From G001797105 sp964528155 (GTDB lineage Bacteria > Chloroflexota > Anaerolineae > Anaerolineales > E44-bin32): a stretch of 14,621 nt of DNA. Location: NCBI GenBank assembly GCA_964528155.1, contig CAZGRL010000088.1, forward strand, positions 1 to 14,621. The letters are read 5' to 3'. Both the position numbers and the translations under genes were made by a program. The notes under the pieces were generated by a model. It was given only the letters and a program-made list of their open reading frames with translations. It searched no databases and was not told where the DNA came from. Positions 1 through 7,006 of the stretch are shown in pieces. The stretch's first letter is position 1. Each line of letters opens with the position of its first letter.

Positions 1-332
1 AGTTGCGCGTGCGAAACGGCCGCTACGTCATCTATGATCTCGAATCGACTGCCGGGACGCAAGTCAACGGCCGGCCGGTCCATCAGCACATCCTGCGACC
101 TGGCGACGTGATCTCGATCGCCGGGATACCCTTGATCTACGGCGAGGACTCCGGTGGACCGCCCGACGTCACACCACCCTATTCGCCGCCCTTTGATACG
201 CCCGCCGATAACCAGATCACACCGCTCGACCTTCGCAAGTTCACCGGGACTGAGACCCGTCCGCACACGAAGGACACGGCACAGTTCCCTGTCCGGGAAG
301 AAGGGTCGCCCGAACATAGCGAGGATGATTGA
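1..332 (+). CDS. FhaA-like FHA-domain protein, 3' end only
   Basis: This is the C-terminal part of a forkhead-associated (FHA) phosphothreonine-binding protein; the frame is open to the left edge, so the N-terminus is outside the window. The first ~45 residues match the second half of the FHA domain in the next gene (543-1364) almost residue by residue (RNGRYVIYDL versus REGRFVIFDL; QHILRPGDV versus QHILQPGDV), so the two are tandem paralogues. The rest is a Pro/Thr/Asp-rich, probably disordered tail ending in an acidic SPEHSEDD. The Asn of the usual STNGT loop is Ala here (STAGT), although the following VNG is kept. The missing part is expected to hold a DUF3662 domain like that of the paralogue; this is inference. 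It is probably a reader of Ser/Thr kinase signalling at the cell envelope. Confidence 0.85.
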   Translation, partial: LRVRNGRYVIYDLESTAGTQVNGRPVHQHILRPGDVISIAGIPLIYGEDSGGPPDVTPPYSPPFDTPADNQITPLDLRKFTGTETRPHTKDTAQFPVREEGSPEHSEDD

Positions 333-542
333 CCGTCCTCTGGAGCGCCGATCGTGCTCCGCTGAGACCTGCGCGCCGGCGGGGGCTCCTGCCACGACCC
401 GGGGCGATGTAGGGGTCGCACTCTAGCGAGGCAGATCGCCTGCGCTCCAAGGCGCGCCTCGGAGCCGGACGCAGCCGCCCTTGTTTCTTCAAGGGACGCG
501 CTCATACCCTGCCACGAATGCCCCCTGAATGGTTGACCGACA
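333..542. other. intergenic region between the two fhaA-like genes, with two inverted repeats
   Basis: This 210-bp gap has no coding pattern I trust. It holds a 22-bp imperfect palindrome at 444-465 (arms GCTCCAAGGCG and CGCCTCGGAGC, one mismatched pair). It also holds a perfect 6-bp hairpin at 478-495 (CCCTTG, loop TTTCTT, CAAGGG). Neither is followed by a run of T on either strand, so I do not call a terminator. I see no clear -10/-35 pair and no good Shine-Dalgarno sequence before the GTG at 543. Confidence 0.4.
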
Positions 543-1364
543 GTGAGCGATCGACTCAGGCGACTTGAACGCCAACTCGAGAGCATCGTCGAGAACTCCA
601 TGACGAGGCTCCTCGGGGGCGACATGTCGGCCTCGACGGTTGCCGCAGACCTGGCGCGATCCATGGAAGATCACCTGCGCACAGACGGCCTGGGGAACGT
701 ATATGCCCCGGATTGCTACGCGATCACGCTCGAAGCGCCTCGAGCCAGGCGCTTGCTGGAACAAGCCCCCGACATTTGCAAGGATCTCGCGCAGGGCATT
801 CTCCGGGCGGCCCGGGAGAACGGGTTCCTGCTGGACCAGGAACCGTCGATCACCCTGGCCGGTGACCCGGGCCTGCACACGCAGGAGCTGCGAATCGTCG
901 CCTGGCACAGCGAGACACCGCTCGAATCAACCCAGTCCATGACGGCGGATGAGCTCCCGCTCGACCCGCCGACACCGGCTGGCGCGTTCTTGATCATTGA
1001 TGGTCGGAAACACTTCGCACTCGAACGACCGGTGGTCAACATCGGCCGAAGATCGGACAACGATCTTGTCGTCGAGGACTCTCACGCCTCAAGACTGCAC
1101 GCACAGATTCGCGTGCGTGAAGGCAGATTCGTGATCTTCGATCTGGGCTCAACCGGTGGGACGAAGGTCAACGGCAGTCCGATCCGCCAGCATATCCTCC
1201 AGCCTGGAGACGTCGTGGCCATCGGCGGGGTGCGCATGGTCTATGGGGAAGACACCGAAGGCTCGCCTGACTCAACTTCGACATTTGTGTACCCACCGGA
1301 CTCAGGCCCGGATCAGGGCCGGAACACTTCTGAGGATGACGAGACTGACGAGGCATTCGGATGA
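543..1364 (+). CDS. FhaA-like protein: DUF3662 domain plus C-terminal FHA domain
   Basis: The 273-residue protein starts with GTG; no strong ribosome site is seen, so the start rests on the good match of the N-terminus to the family. Residues ~1-125 form a DUF3662 (FhaA N-terminal) domain, with RLERQLESIVEN at the start and NVYAPDCYAITL in the middle. Residues ~150-245 are an FHA domain with GR at 168-169, Ser183-x-x-His186 and VNG at 209-211. The loop that normally reads TNG reads TGG (Thr204-Gly205), so the Asn that contacts the peptide backbone in well-studied FHA domains is missing. The tail is acidic (EDDETDEAFG). In mycobacteria the homologous FhaA binds phosphothreonine on cell-wall regulators downstream of PknB; a similar role is inferred from the SEDS/PBP gene nearby. 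It ends in an ATGA overlap with the next gene, so the two are translationally coupled. Confidence 0.9.
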   Translation: MSDRLRRLERQLESIVENSMTRLLGGDMSASTVAADLARSMEDHLRTDGLGNVYAPDCYAITLEAPRARRLLEQAPDICKDLAQGILRAARENGFLLDQEPSITLAGDPGLHTQELRIVAWHSETPLESTQSMTADELPLDPPTPAGAFLIIDGRKHFALERPVVNIGRRSDNDLVVEDSHASRLHAQIRVREGRFVIFDLGSTGGTKVNGSPIRQHILQPGDVVAIGGVRMVYGEDTEGSPDSTSTFVYPPDSGPDQGRNTSEDDETDEAFG

Positions 1365-1852
1365 CACCGGCCGTCGTTCTGCTCGCCATACGCTTGCTTG
1401 TAGCGCTCGCGCTATACGGTTTCCTGGGTGTGCTGGCGTACTATCTGCTGAAGGACTTCCGGGCCGCGGTGAGCTCGAGAGTATTTGCGCCGGAGGCTCA
1501 CCTTGAAGAGATCTCCGGCCCGAACCCTGGTGCGGTCTTCTCGCTGGTCGAATTCAACTTGCTGGGCAGAGCCGGAGATTGCACCATCCGAGTCCCGGAT
1601 AAGACAATGTCTGCACACCATGGCCGGCTGTCATTTCATGCGAGCCAATGGTGGTTGGAGGATCTCGGTTCGCGGAACGGATCGAGTGTAAACGATGTCC
1701 GTGTAAGAGAACCGATCGTCGTCACCTACGGCGATCGACTCAGCCTGGGCAGGGTGGTCTTCCGTTTGCAGTCCGGCCCCCCACCTGAGCTTTCTTCCAC
1801 AAGGCCGCAACAGGATGCGCAGGACGAGCAAAGGTCGCTTGCCAAAGGCTGA
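1361..1852 (+). CDS. FhaB-like membrane-anchored FHA-domain protein
   Basis: This 163-residue protein is close in length to mycobacterial FhaB/FipA (~155). Residues ~5-28 are a hydrophobic segment (LLAIRLLVALALYGFLGVLAYYLL) followed by KDFR, which suggests an N-terminal membrane anchor with the FHA domain inside the cell. The FHA domain runs from ~47 to ~140: Gly69-Arg70, Ser84-x-x-His87, then RNG at 105-107 and VND at 110-112. Unlike its two neighbours it keeps the Asn of the peptide-binding loop, but has Arg where Thr is common and Asp where Gly usually follows VN. It starts at the ATG overlapping the stop of the fhaA-like gene (ATGA), so the two are surely co-translated. Expected role: recruit phosphothreonine-bearing partners to the membrane division or elongation machinery (inference from family and context). 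Confidence 0.87.
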   Translation: MTPAVVLLAIRLLVALALYGFLGVLAYYLLKDFRAAVSSRVFAPEAHLEEISGPNPGAVFSLVEFNLLGRAGDCTIRVPDKTMSAHHGRLSFHASQWWLEDLGSRNGSSVNDVRVREPIVVTYGDRLSLGRVVFRLQSGPPPELSSTRPQQDAQDEQRSLAKG

Positions 1853-1877
1853 AACGGCAAGTCGGCCGTGCTAGTAT
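1849..1877 (+). promoter_or_regulatory. candidate sigma70-type promoter for mtnP
   Basis: CTGAAA (1849-1854), a 17-bp spacer and TAGTAT (1872-1877) each match the -35/-10 consensus at 4 of 6 positions. Predicted transcription would begin near 1884, downstream of the ATG at 1876. This supports the later start at 1906, which has a good ribosome site. Moderate evidence only. Confidence 0.4.
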
Positions 1878-1905
1878 GGCTGCACGGAAGCCCGACAGGA
1901 GAACG

Positions 1906-2772
1906 ATGAACAAGAAGCCGGTACTGGGAGTGATTGGGGGCTCGGGATTGTACGGCATGGACGGTCTGGCGAACGTCGAGCGCATGGCGTTGGAAACGCC
2001 GTTCGGCAAGCCCAGCTCAGACATACTCGTCGGAGATCTGGATGGGGTGCAGGTGGCGTTTCTGGCGCGTCATGGCGAAGGTCATGTCCTCACGCCGACC
2101 GAGGTCAACTATCGAGCCAATATCTTCGCATTGAAGACCATTGGAGTGGAACGCGTGGTATCCGTCAGCGCGTGCGGATCGCTGCGGGAGGATTTCGCCC
2201 CCGGCGAGGTCGTCATTCCGGATCAGATATTTGACAATACTTGTTGTCGAGCGCGCTCGTTCTTTGGTGAGGGCCTCGTGGCCCACATCAGCGTCGCCGA
2301 TCCATTCTGTCCGGACTTGTCGTCTTGGCTGGCAGACAGCGTCCGCGCCAGCGGCGGGACGGTGCATCAGGGAGGCGCCTTCATCACCATCGAAGGTCCG
2401 CGATTCTCGACGCGGGCCGAATCGAACACCTACCGAAGCTGGGGAATGTCGATCATCGGGATGACCACATCGCCGGAGGCCTTTCTGGCACGCGAGGCGG
2501 AGATGTGCTACGCGGTCATGGCTCATGTGACAGACTACGACGTCTGGCACGTCTCCGAGGAACCGGTGACCGTAGAGATGGTCATCCGAATCCTGCAGGC
2601 CAATACAGAGCTGGCGCAAAAAGCGATTGCCGATCTCGTGCATCGGCTTTCGGCTACCCGCGAATGCGCGTGCGGTGAAGCGCTCAAGAGCGCGCTCATC
2701 ACGCGACCGGAGTTGATACCGGATGAAACCCGGCGGAAGCTCTCCGTCCTGGTTGACCGGCATCTTGGATGA
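1906..2772 (+). CDS. mtnP: S-methyl-5'-thioadenosine phosphorylase
   Basis: This cytoplasmic enzyme of methionine and polyamine salvage splits methylthioadenosine with phosphate into adenine and methylthioribose-1-phosphate. The 288-residue product has the full family pattern: GGSGLY near the start, TPFGKPS, the RHGEGH phosphate loop, NYRANI, SACGSLRE, EGPRFSTRAES and TTSPEAFLAREAEMCYA. The adenine-reading TDYDVW motif carries Asp210 and Asp212. Two Asp residues there favour a 6-aminopurine (MTA) over a 6-oxopurine such as methylthioinosine. I chose ATG 1906 because AGGAGA (1897-1902) sits just upstream; an in-frame ATG at 1876 would add ten residues but overlaps the predicted promoter. It lies between FHA genes and the SEDS/PBP gene and overlaps the latter by 50 nt, with no obvious metabolic link. 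Confidence 0.93.
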   Translation: MNKKPVLGVIGGSGLYGMDGLANVERMALETPFGKPSSDILVGDLDGVQVAFLARHGEGHVLTPTEVNYRANIFALKTIGVERVVSVSACGSLREDFAPGEVVIPDQIFDNTCCRARSFFGEGLVAHISVADPFCPDLSSWLADSVRASGGTVHQGGAFITIEGPRFSTRAESNTYRSWGMSIIGMTTSPEAFLAREAEMCYAVMAHVTDYDVWHVSEEPVTVEMVIRILQANTELAQKAIADLVHRLSATRECACGEALKSALITRPELIPDETRRKLSVLVDRHLG

Positions 2773-5398
2773 CGAGAAACCAGACAATGATCGGCGCGAG
2801 GCCAGGCTGTTGGGCCTCGCGTTCGTCTTCTTGCTTGCCAGCGCGTTAGCGATTCTCGTTGCGCCAGCGGCCAGGACAGGCGAGCTGTCGGACGCGCTCG
2901 TCAGGTGGCAGCCCCTGGTCGTGCTGCCAGTCTGGGCCGCTTGTGCATGGATCGTGAGGCGCGTGCTGCGGCGCACTCGTCCCCAGCGAGATCCATTTCT
3001 GTTTCCCTGCGCGATGCTGCTGACCGGATGGGGAATCTTGCTTATCTGGCGATTGACGCCGGCTTTCGGCGCGCGCCAGACGGGTTGGCTGCTCGTGGCT
3101 TGCGTCGTTCTCATCGAGCTCTTGCGAGCTCCTCAGGACCTGCGCTGGCTCCGCCGCTATCGCTACCTGTGGCTGCTGGGTGGAATCGCCCTCGTACTGC
3201 TTACATTGATCTTCGGCACCAATCCATCCGGGGGCGAGCCCAGACTGTGGCTCGGCTGCTGCGGGCTGTACTTTCAGCCATCCGAGCCGCTCCGCCTTCT
3301 GCTGATCGCTTATTTGGCCTCTTACATGGCGGATCGGACGGTCCTGGAGCCCAGGAAAGATCTCTCCAGCCTGCTGCCGCTCTTGGCCCCGCTTGTTCTC
3401 GTCTGGTTGCTTTCGGTTGGCCTGCTGGCGGTTCAGCACGACCTGGGCACGGGGATCCTCTTTCTGTCTCTCCTGGCCGTTCTGCTCTACCTCGCATCAG
3501 GGAGATGGGAGGTGCTGGGGATCGCCGCAGCGGCTGCGGTCGCGGCGGCGATCATCGGCTACAACTCGTTCGACATCGTCCGTCTTCGCATCCAGGCATG
3601 GATCAATCCGTGGGTCGACCCAACCGGCGGGTCGTATCAGATCGTCCAATCCTTGATCGCCTTCGCCTCCGGAGGGATCTTCGGCCGAGGCCCGGGGGCC
3701 GGCTCGCCCGGCCTTGTCCCGATCGCCCATTCTGATTTCATCTTTGCCGCGGTTGGTGAGGAATGGGGGCTGCTCGGTGCGCTGGCGATGATCGTCCTTG
3801 TTCTCGTGCTGACGACGCGGGGTTTGCGCGTGGCCCTGCGTTCACGCGATCGCTACGGGGCAATGCTCGCCGCCGGTCTATCACTTGCCTTCGGATTGCA
3901 GGCTTTCTTCATCATGGCCGGCGTCACCCGTCTGCTGCCACTGACCGGCGTCACGCTGCCATTCGTCTCGTACGGTGGCTCGTCGCTGGTGACGAGTTTC
4001 ATCGGGCTCGGTTTGCTCCTCCTGCTCTCGGGGGATGAGGGCACCGCGCAGACGATCGCCGGCCCGCTGATCCGCGTCCAGGCGGTATCAAGCGCGATGG
4101 GATTCGGCCTGGCTCTGGCAGTCGGATGGTGGAGCGTCTACCGTTCCCCGGTGCTCGTCGCCCGGACGGACAATCCCCGACGGGCCATCGCCGAACATTA
4201 CGCCCTCCGAGGCTCCATCCTGGACATGCTAGACCGACCGCTGGCCGTGAGTGTAGGTGAACGAGGATCCTATGCCCGCACCTATCTGTCCGAAGCGGCG
4301 TCGCCGGTGATCGGCTACGACTCTCCAAGCTACGGCCAAACCGGGGTCGAGGCCTCGATGGACAGCATCCTCCGCGGCGAGCAAGGTCACAGTCCTTTCG
4401 AGAATGCCTGGCGCACACTCTGGAGTGGGTTCCCGCTCAATGGACTGGATGTACGCCTGACGTTGGACATCGAGCTCCAAGAGAGCGCAGCGGCCGCTCT
4501 GGGCGATAGGGTGGGAGCGATTGTCGTCCTCGAGCCTCACACCGGCGCCATCCGCGCCATGGCGTCCTCGCCAGGCTATGATGCGAACCGACTCGATGAA
4601 CTGTGGCCGGAACTTGTGTCGAGAACGGATGCGCCTCTCCTCAACCGCTCGACCCAGGCTCAATACCAGCCCGGGACAGCACTAGGTCCGTTCGTCGCTG
4701 CGTGGAGCGAAGCGCGAGGATTGCTGGATTCGCAGTCGTTGATCACGAATGCGGACGAACCGCTGATGGTCGACGGCCACGAGCTCAGCTGCGCGCGATC
4801 GGGTATCGAGGCATCGACAGTCACTTTAAGTGCGGCTTTGCAGGCCGGCTGCCCGTCACAGGTGGCCGAGTTGGGCGCGCAGATCGGGGGTGTGGGACTG
4901 GTAAACATGATTTCCGCCTTCGGGCTTGATGAAGTGCCATCCATCCGCCTTGAATCACCATCCACCAATGCGCCACAGGCCTCAACCACCGATGCGCAGG
5001 TTCGGCTGGCCGCAGTCGGGCAGGGGGATCTGATCGTCACGCCTCTGCAAGTGGCGCGGGCATATGCAGCTTTCGTCAACGGCGGCACCCTCCCGGCGCT
5101 ACAACTTGTGCAGTCGTATCGTCAAACAGATGGGAGCTGGCAGGCATTACCCCCGACGACCGTGGCCTCGCAAGCGCTTTCGGCGGAGGCCGCCTCATGG
5201 ATCGACGAGCGGCTACGCCCACCTGGATCGGACACGCTGCAGGTCTGGGCGGAGTCCCTCAGCGGCCCGGGTGACGAGCGGATCGCCTGGTTCCTCGCCG
5301 CCCAAGTTCTTCGACCGCCGCCGCGCGTTGTCGTCGTTGCACTTGAAGGTGGGACTCCCCAGGAGGCCGCGCAGATGGGGTTGAGTCTGCTGCCGTGA
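2723..5398 (+). CDS. RodA/FtsW (SEDS) glycosyltransferase fused to a degenerate class B PBP module
   Basis: The 891-residue membrane protein has two halves. Residues ~25-445 are a multi-pass SEDS peptidoglycan polymerase. They include the DPTGGSYQ loop with the conserved Asp299, SGGIFGRGPG, the HSDFIFAAVGEEWG block from 336 and VSYGGSS from 415. A further hydrophobic segment (~455-475) is followed by a PBP pedestal (RGSILD from 496; GYDSPSYGQTGVEASMD) and a transpeptidase-like fold (IVVLEPHTGAIRAMASSPGYD; AVGQGDLIVTPLQVARAYAAFVNGG). Aligned from memory with mycobacterial PbpA, the active-site SxxK is Thr652-Ala-Leu-Gly655, SxN is Gly709-Cys-Pro711 and KTG is Leu846-Ser-Gly848. The module should therefore not cross-link or bind penicillin covalently. 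The SEDS half looks active. The start overlaps mtnP by 50 nt; GGAG at 2709-2712 supports ATG 2723, though TTG 2753 or 2765 are possible. Confidence 0.92.
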   Translation: MKPGGSSPSWLTGILDDEKPDNDRREARLLGLAFVFLLASALAILVAPAARTGELSDALVRWQPLVVLPVWAACAWIVRRVLRRTRPQRDPFLFPCAMLLTGWGILLIWRLTPAFGARQTGWLLVACVVLIELLRAPQDLRWLRRYRYLWLLGGIALVLLTLIFGTNPSGGEPRLWLGCCGLYFQPSEPLRLLLIAYLASYMADRTVLEPRKDLSSLLPLLAPLVLVWLLSVGLLAVQHDLGTGILFLSLLAVLLYLASGRWEVLGIAAAAAVAAAIIGYNSFDIVRLRIQAWINPWVDPTGGSYQIVQSLIAFASGGIFGRGPGAGSPGLVPIAHSDFIFAAVGEEWGLLGALAMIVLVLVLTTRGLRVALRSRDRYGAMLAAGLSLAFGLQAFFIMAGVTRLLPLTGVTLPFVSYGGSSLVTSFIGLGLLLLLSGDEGTAQTIAGPLIRVQAVSSAMGFGLALAVGWWSVYRSPVLVARTDNPRRAIAEHYALRGSILDMLDRPLAVSVGERGSYARTYLSEAASPVIGYDSPSYGQTGVEASMDSILRGEQGHSPFENAWRTLWSGFPLNGLDVRLTLDIELQESAAAALGDRVGAIVVLEPHTGAIRAMASSPGYDANRLDELWPELVSRTDAPLLNRSTQAQYQPGTALGPFVAAWSEARGLLDSQSLITNADEPLMVDGHELSCARSGIEASTVTLSAALQAGCPSQVAELGAQIGGVGLVNMISAFGLDEVPSIRLESPSTNAPQASTTDAQVRLAAVGQGDLIVTPLQVARAYAAFVNGGTLPALQLVQSYRQTDGSWQALPPTTVASQALSAEAASWIDERLRPPGSDTLQVWAESLSGPGDERIAWFLAAQVLRPPPRVVVVALEGGTPQEAAQMGLSLLP

Positions 5399-5579
5399 GG
5401 CATGATCGGGGATCGGGCCCCAAGCTCGCAAATACACCTTCGTGCCCTATCCCTTGACCGCCTCCAGCTTCACAGCTAGAATGACCGTGATACGGGTTCG
5501 GATCGGCTGATGACCGCCGACCGGTCGCTGCTTCCAAGGCAGTCCGATCGGCGGCTTGTGTGTACGGATAACCGGAGCG
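5399..5579. other. ffh leader region with promoter and large hairpin
   Basis: This 181-bp non-coding stretch contains a strong candidate promoter (5454-5482) and then a ~41-nt stem-loop at 5514-5554. The outer arms CCGCCGACCGG and CCGATCGGCGG pair with one mismatch; an inner CTGCTT/AGGCAG pairing forms the tip. No T-run follows, so it is not a standard terminator. It would lie in the 5' untranslated region of the ffh transcript. Confidence 0.5.
5454..5482 (+). promoter_or_regulatory. sigma70-type promoter of the ffh operon
   Basis: TTGACC (5454-5459), a 17-bp spacer and TAGAAT (5477-5482) match the -35 and -10 consensus at 5 of 6 positions each, the best promoter in the window. Transcription should start near 5489, giving a leader of about 90 nt ahead of ffh. 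The region sits after the stop of the SEDS-PBP gene, so ffh-rpsP-khpA-rimM probably form a separate transcription unit. Confidence 0.65.
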
Positions 5580-6902
5580 ATGTTCGAGACCCTGACCGAC
5601 AAACTCCAACGTGTCTTTCGCGAGTTGGGTCGCAAAGGCAAGTTCCGGGAAGCCGACATCGACGAAGCGCTGCGTGAAGTTCGACTTGCGCTTCTTGAGG
5701 CCGACGTACATTACCAGGTTGTCAAGACAATGCTGGCGCGAGTGCGCGAACGGGCCCTCGGGCAGGAGGTCTCGCGCGCTCTGAACCCTGCCCAGCAGGT
5801 CATCAAGATCCTGCACGAGGAGCTCGTTGCCGCCCTCGGCGAGCCGGCACGCCTTGCGCTCGTCGGCCCTTCACCCAGACCGATCATGCTGGTGGGCCTT
5901 CAAGGCTCGGGCAAGACGACGACGGCTGCCAAACTGGCGCGCCTGTTGAGACAGAGAGGCGAGCGCGCCTGGCTCGTCGCAGCAGACACCTACCGGCCGG
6001 CCGCGACCGATCAACTGATGATCCTCGGCCAGCAGATCGATATCCCTGTCGACGCCTCGGGCGGTGATGATCCAGTCGAGCGGAGCGTCTCCGGTGTAGA
6101 AGCGGCTCGCCGAGGCGGCGCCTCGGTGGTCGTCCTGGATACCGCCGGAAGATCGCAGATCGACCAACCGCTGATGGACGAGCTGCAGGCGATCCGCCGC
6201 CGGATAGAACCGGTGGAAGTGATCCTCGTCGCTGACGCCATGACCGGTCAGGAAGCGGTCAACATCGCCCAGGGCTTCCACCAGGTGCTCGAGTTGACCG
6301 GCATCATCTTGACCAAGATGGATGGTGACGCCCGTGGTGGGGCGGCCATCTCGATGCGGGCGACGACCGGCGTGCCGCTGAAGTTCATCGGTACCGGCGA
6401 AGGGCTCGAAGCCATTGAAGTATTCGAGCCGGATCGGCTGGCCTCTAGAATCTTCGGCATGGGCGACGTCCTGAGCCTGATTGAGAAGGCAGAGGCCAGC
6501 GTCGATCGGGCATCGGCAGAACGGCAGGCCTCGCGCCTGATGCGCGGCGAATTCGATCTGGAGGACTTTGCCGACCAACTGCAGCAGGTCCGACAGATGG
6601 GGCCGCTGGGGAAGATTCTCGAGCTTCTCCCCGGCGGAATGCGACTGCCTGCCGGGGGCATTGACGGTGACTTGGCGGAGAAGCAATTGAAGCGGACCCA
6701 GGCCATCCTTCGGTCGATGACGCCGGCCGAGCGCCGGAAGCCGGAACTTCTGAACGGCAGCCGGAAGAGGCGTATCGCTGCCGGATCAGGCACGACTGTT
6801 CAGGAAGTCAATCAACTCCTGCGCCAGTTCCGTCAGATGCGCGGGCTTTTCAAGCAGGTAGGCAAGCGCGGAACCGCGGCTTTGCCGCCGGGATTGCGCT
6901 GA
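5580..6902 (+). CDS. ffh: signal recognition particle protein Ffh (SRP54)
   Basis: Ffh binds signal sequences on nascent chains and, with SRP RNA and the FtsY receptor, delivers them to the membrane. The 440-residue product has the N domain (1-~90), then the GTPase: P-loop GLQGSGKTTT with Lys112, DTYRPAATDQL, DTAGR from 187, TKMD 245-248, and the GTGE and FEPDRLASRIFGMGD elements. The C-terminal M domain (~295-430) includes MGPLGKILELLPGG and the RNA-binding GSRKRRIAAGSGT signature. I prefer ATG 5580 (MFETLTDKL is the family's usual beginning); the in-frame GTG at 5556 would add eight unlikely residues. GGAG at 5574-5577 is closer to the ATG than usual. It is the first gene of an ffh-rpsP-khpA-rimM cluster. 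Confidence 0.97.
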   Translation: MFETLTDKLQRVFRELGRKGKFREADIDEALREVRLALLEADVHYQVVKTMLARVRERALGQEVSRALNPAQQVIKILHEELVAALGEPARLALVGPSPRPIMLVGLQGSGKTTTAAKLARLLRQRGERAWLVAADTYRPAATDQLMILGQQIDIPVDASGGDDPVERSVSGVEAARRGGASVVVLDTAGRSQIDQPLMDELQAIRRRIEPVEVILVADAMTGQEAVNIAQGFHQVLELTGIILTKMDGDARGGAAISMRATTGVPLKFIGTGEGLEAIEVFEPDRLASRIFGMGDVLSLIEKAEASVDRASAERQASRLMRGEFDLEDFADQLQQVRQMGPLGKILELLPGGMRLPAGGIDGDLAEKQLKRTQAILRSMTPAERRKPELLNGSRKRRIAAGSGTTVQEVNQLLRQFRQMRGLFKQVGKRGTAALPPGLR

Positions 6903-6920
6903 TCAGGGGATCCGTCGAAG

Positions 6921-6960
6921 GCGAAGAACGTGCCCCCTTCAGGCACACCCTCTTCTTCGC
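6921..6960 (+). promoter_or_regulatory. two-part stem-loop between ffh and rpsP
   Basis: GCGAAGAA (6921-6928) pairs perfectly with TTCTTCGC (6953-6960), and inside it GTGCC (6930-6934) pairs with GGCAC (6942-6946), leaving an asymmetric internal loop. There is no U-tract after it, so it is not a typical terminator. It could be an intercistronic mRNA processing or stability element, or a leader controlling rpsP; this is inference from structure alone. Confidence 0.45.
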
Positions 6961-7006
6961 GAGAGACCGATCACCCGGAAACCGAATACGGGAGACAAAC
7001 AACACG

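Noticed and set aside
1876..1905. Earlier ATG start of mtnP
   Set aside because: It overlaps the candidate -10 element, has no ribosome site and adds residues absent from the family; ATG 1906 has AGGAGA at good spacing.
2017..3114. 365-codon open frame on the minus strand across mtnP and the SEDS-PBP start
   Set aside because: It is antisense to two well-supported genes, has no recognisable domain and a random-looking composition; typical of GC-rich DNA.
5399..5430. Possible terminator after the SEDS-PBP gene (GGGG...CCCC)
   Set aside because: Only a 4-bp stem and no T-run.
5495..5504. GGTTCGGATC resembling a tRNA T-arm
   Set aside because: No matching acceptor, D or anticodon stems lie at the right distances.
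5514..5554. Minus-strand GGAAGCAGC near ffh, reminiscent of the SRP RNA core
   Set aside because: The surrounding conserved bases (GGTCAGG and the GGAA tetraloop closing pairs) are missing; the match is too short to call ffs.
5871..6686. 271-codon minus-strand open frame within ffh
   Set aside because: Antisense shadow of the Ffh GTPase and M domains; His/Arg/Gln-rich and without any known motif.
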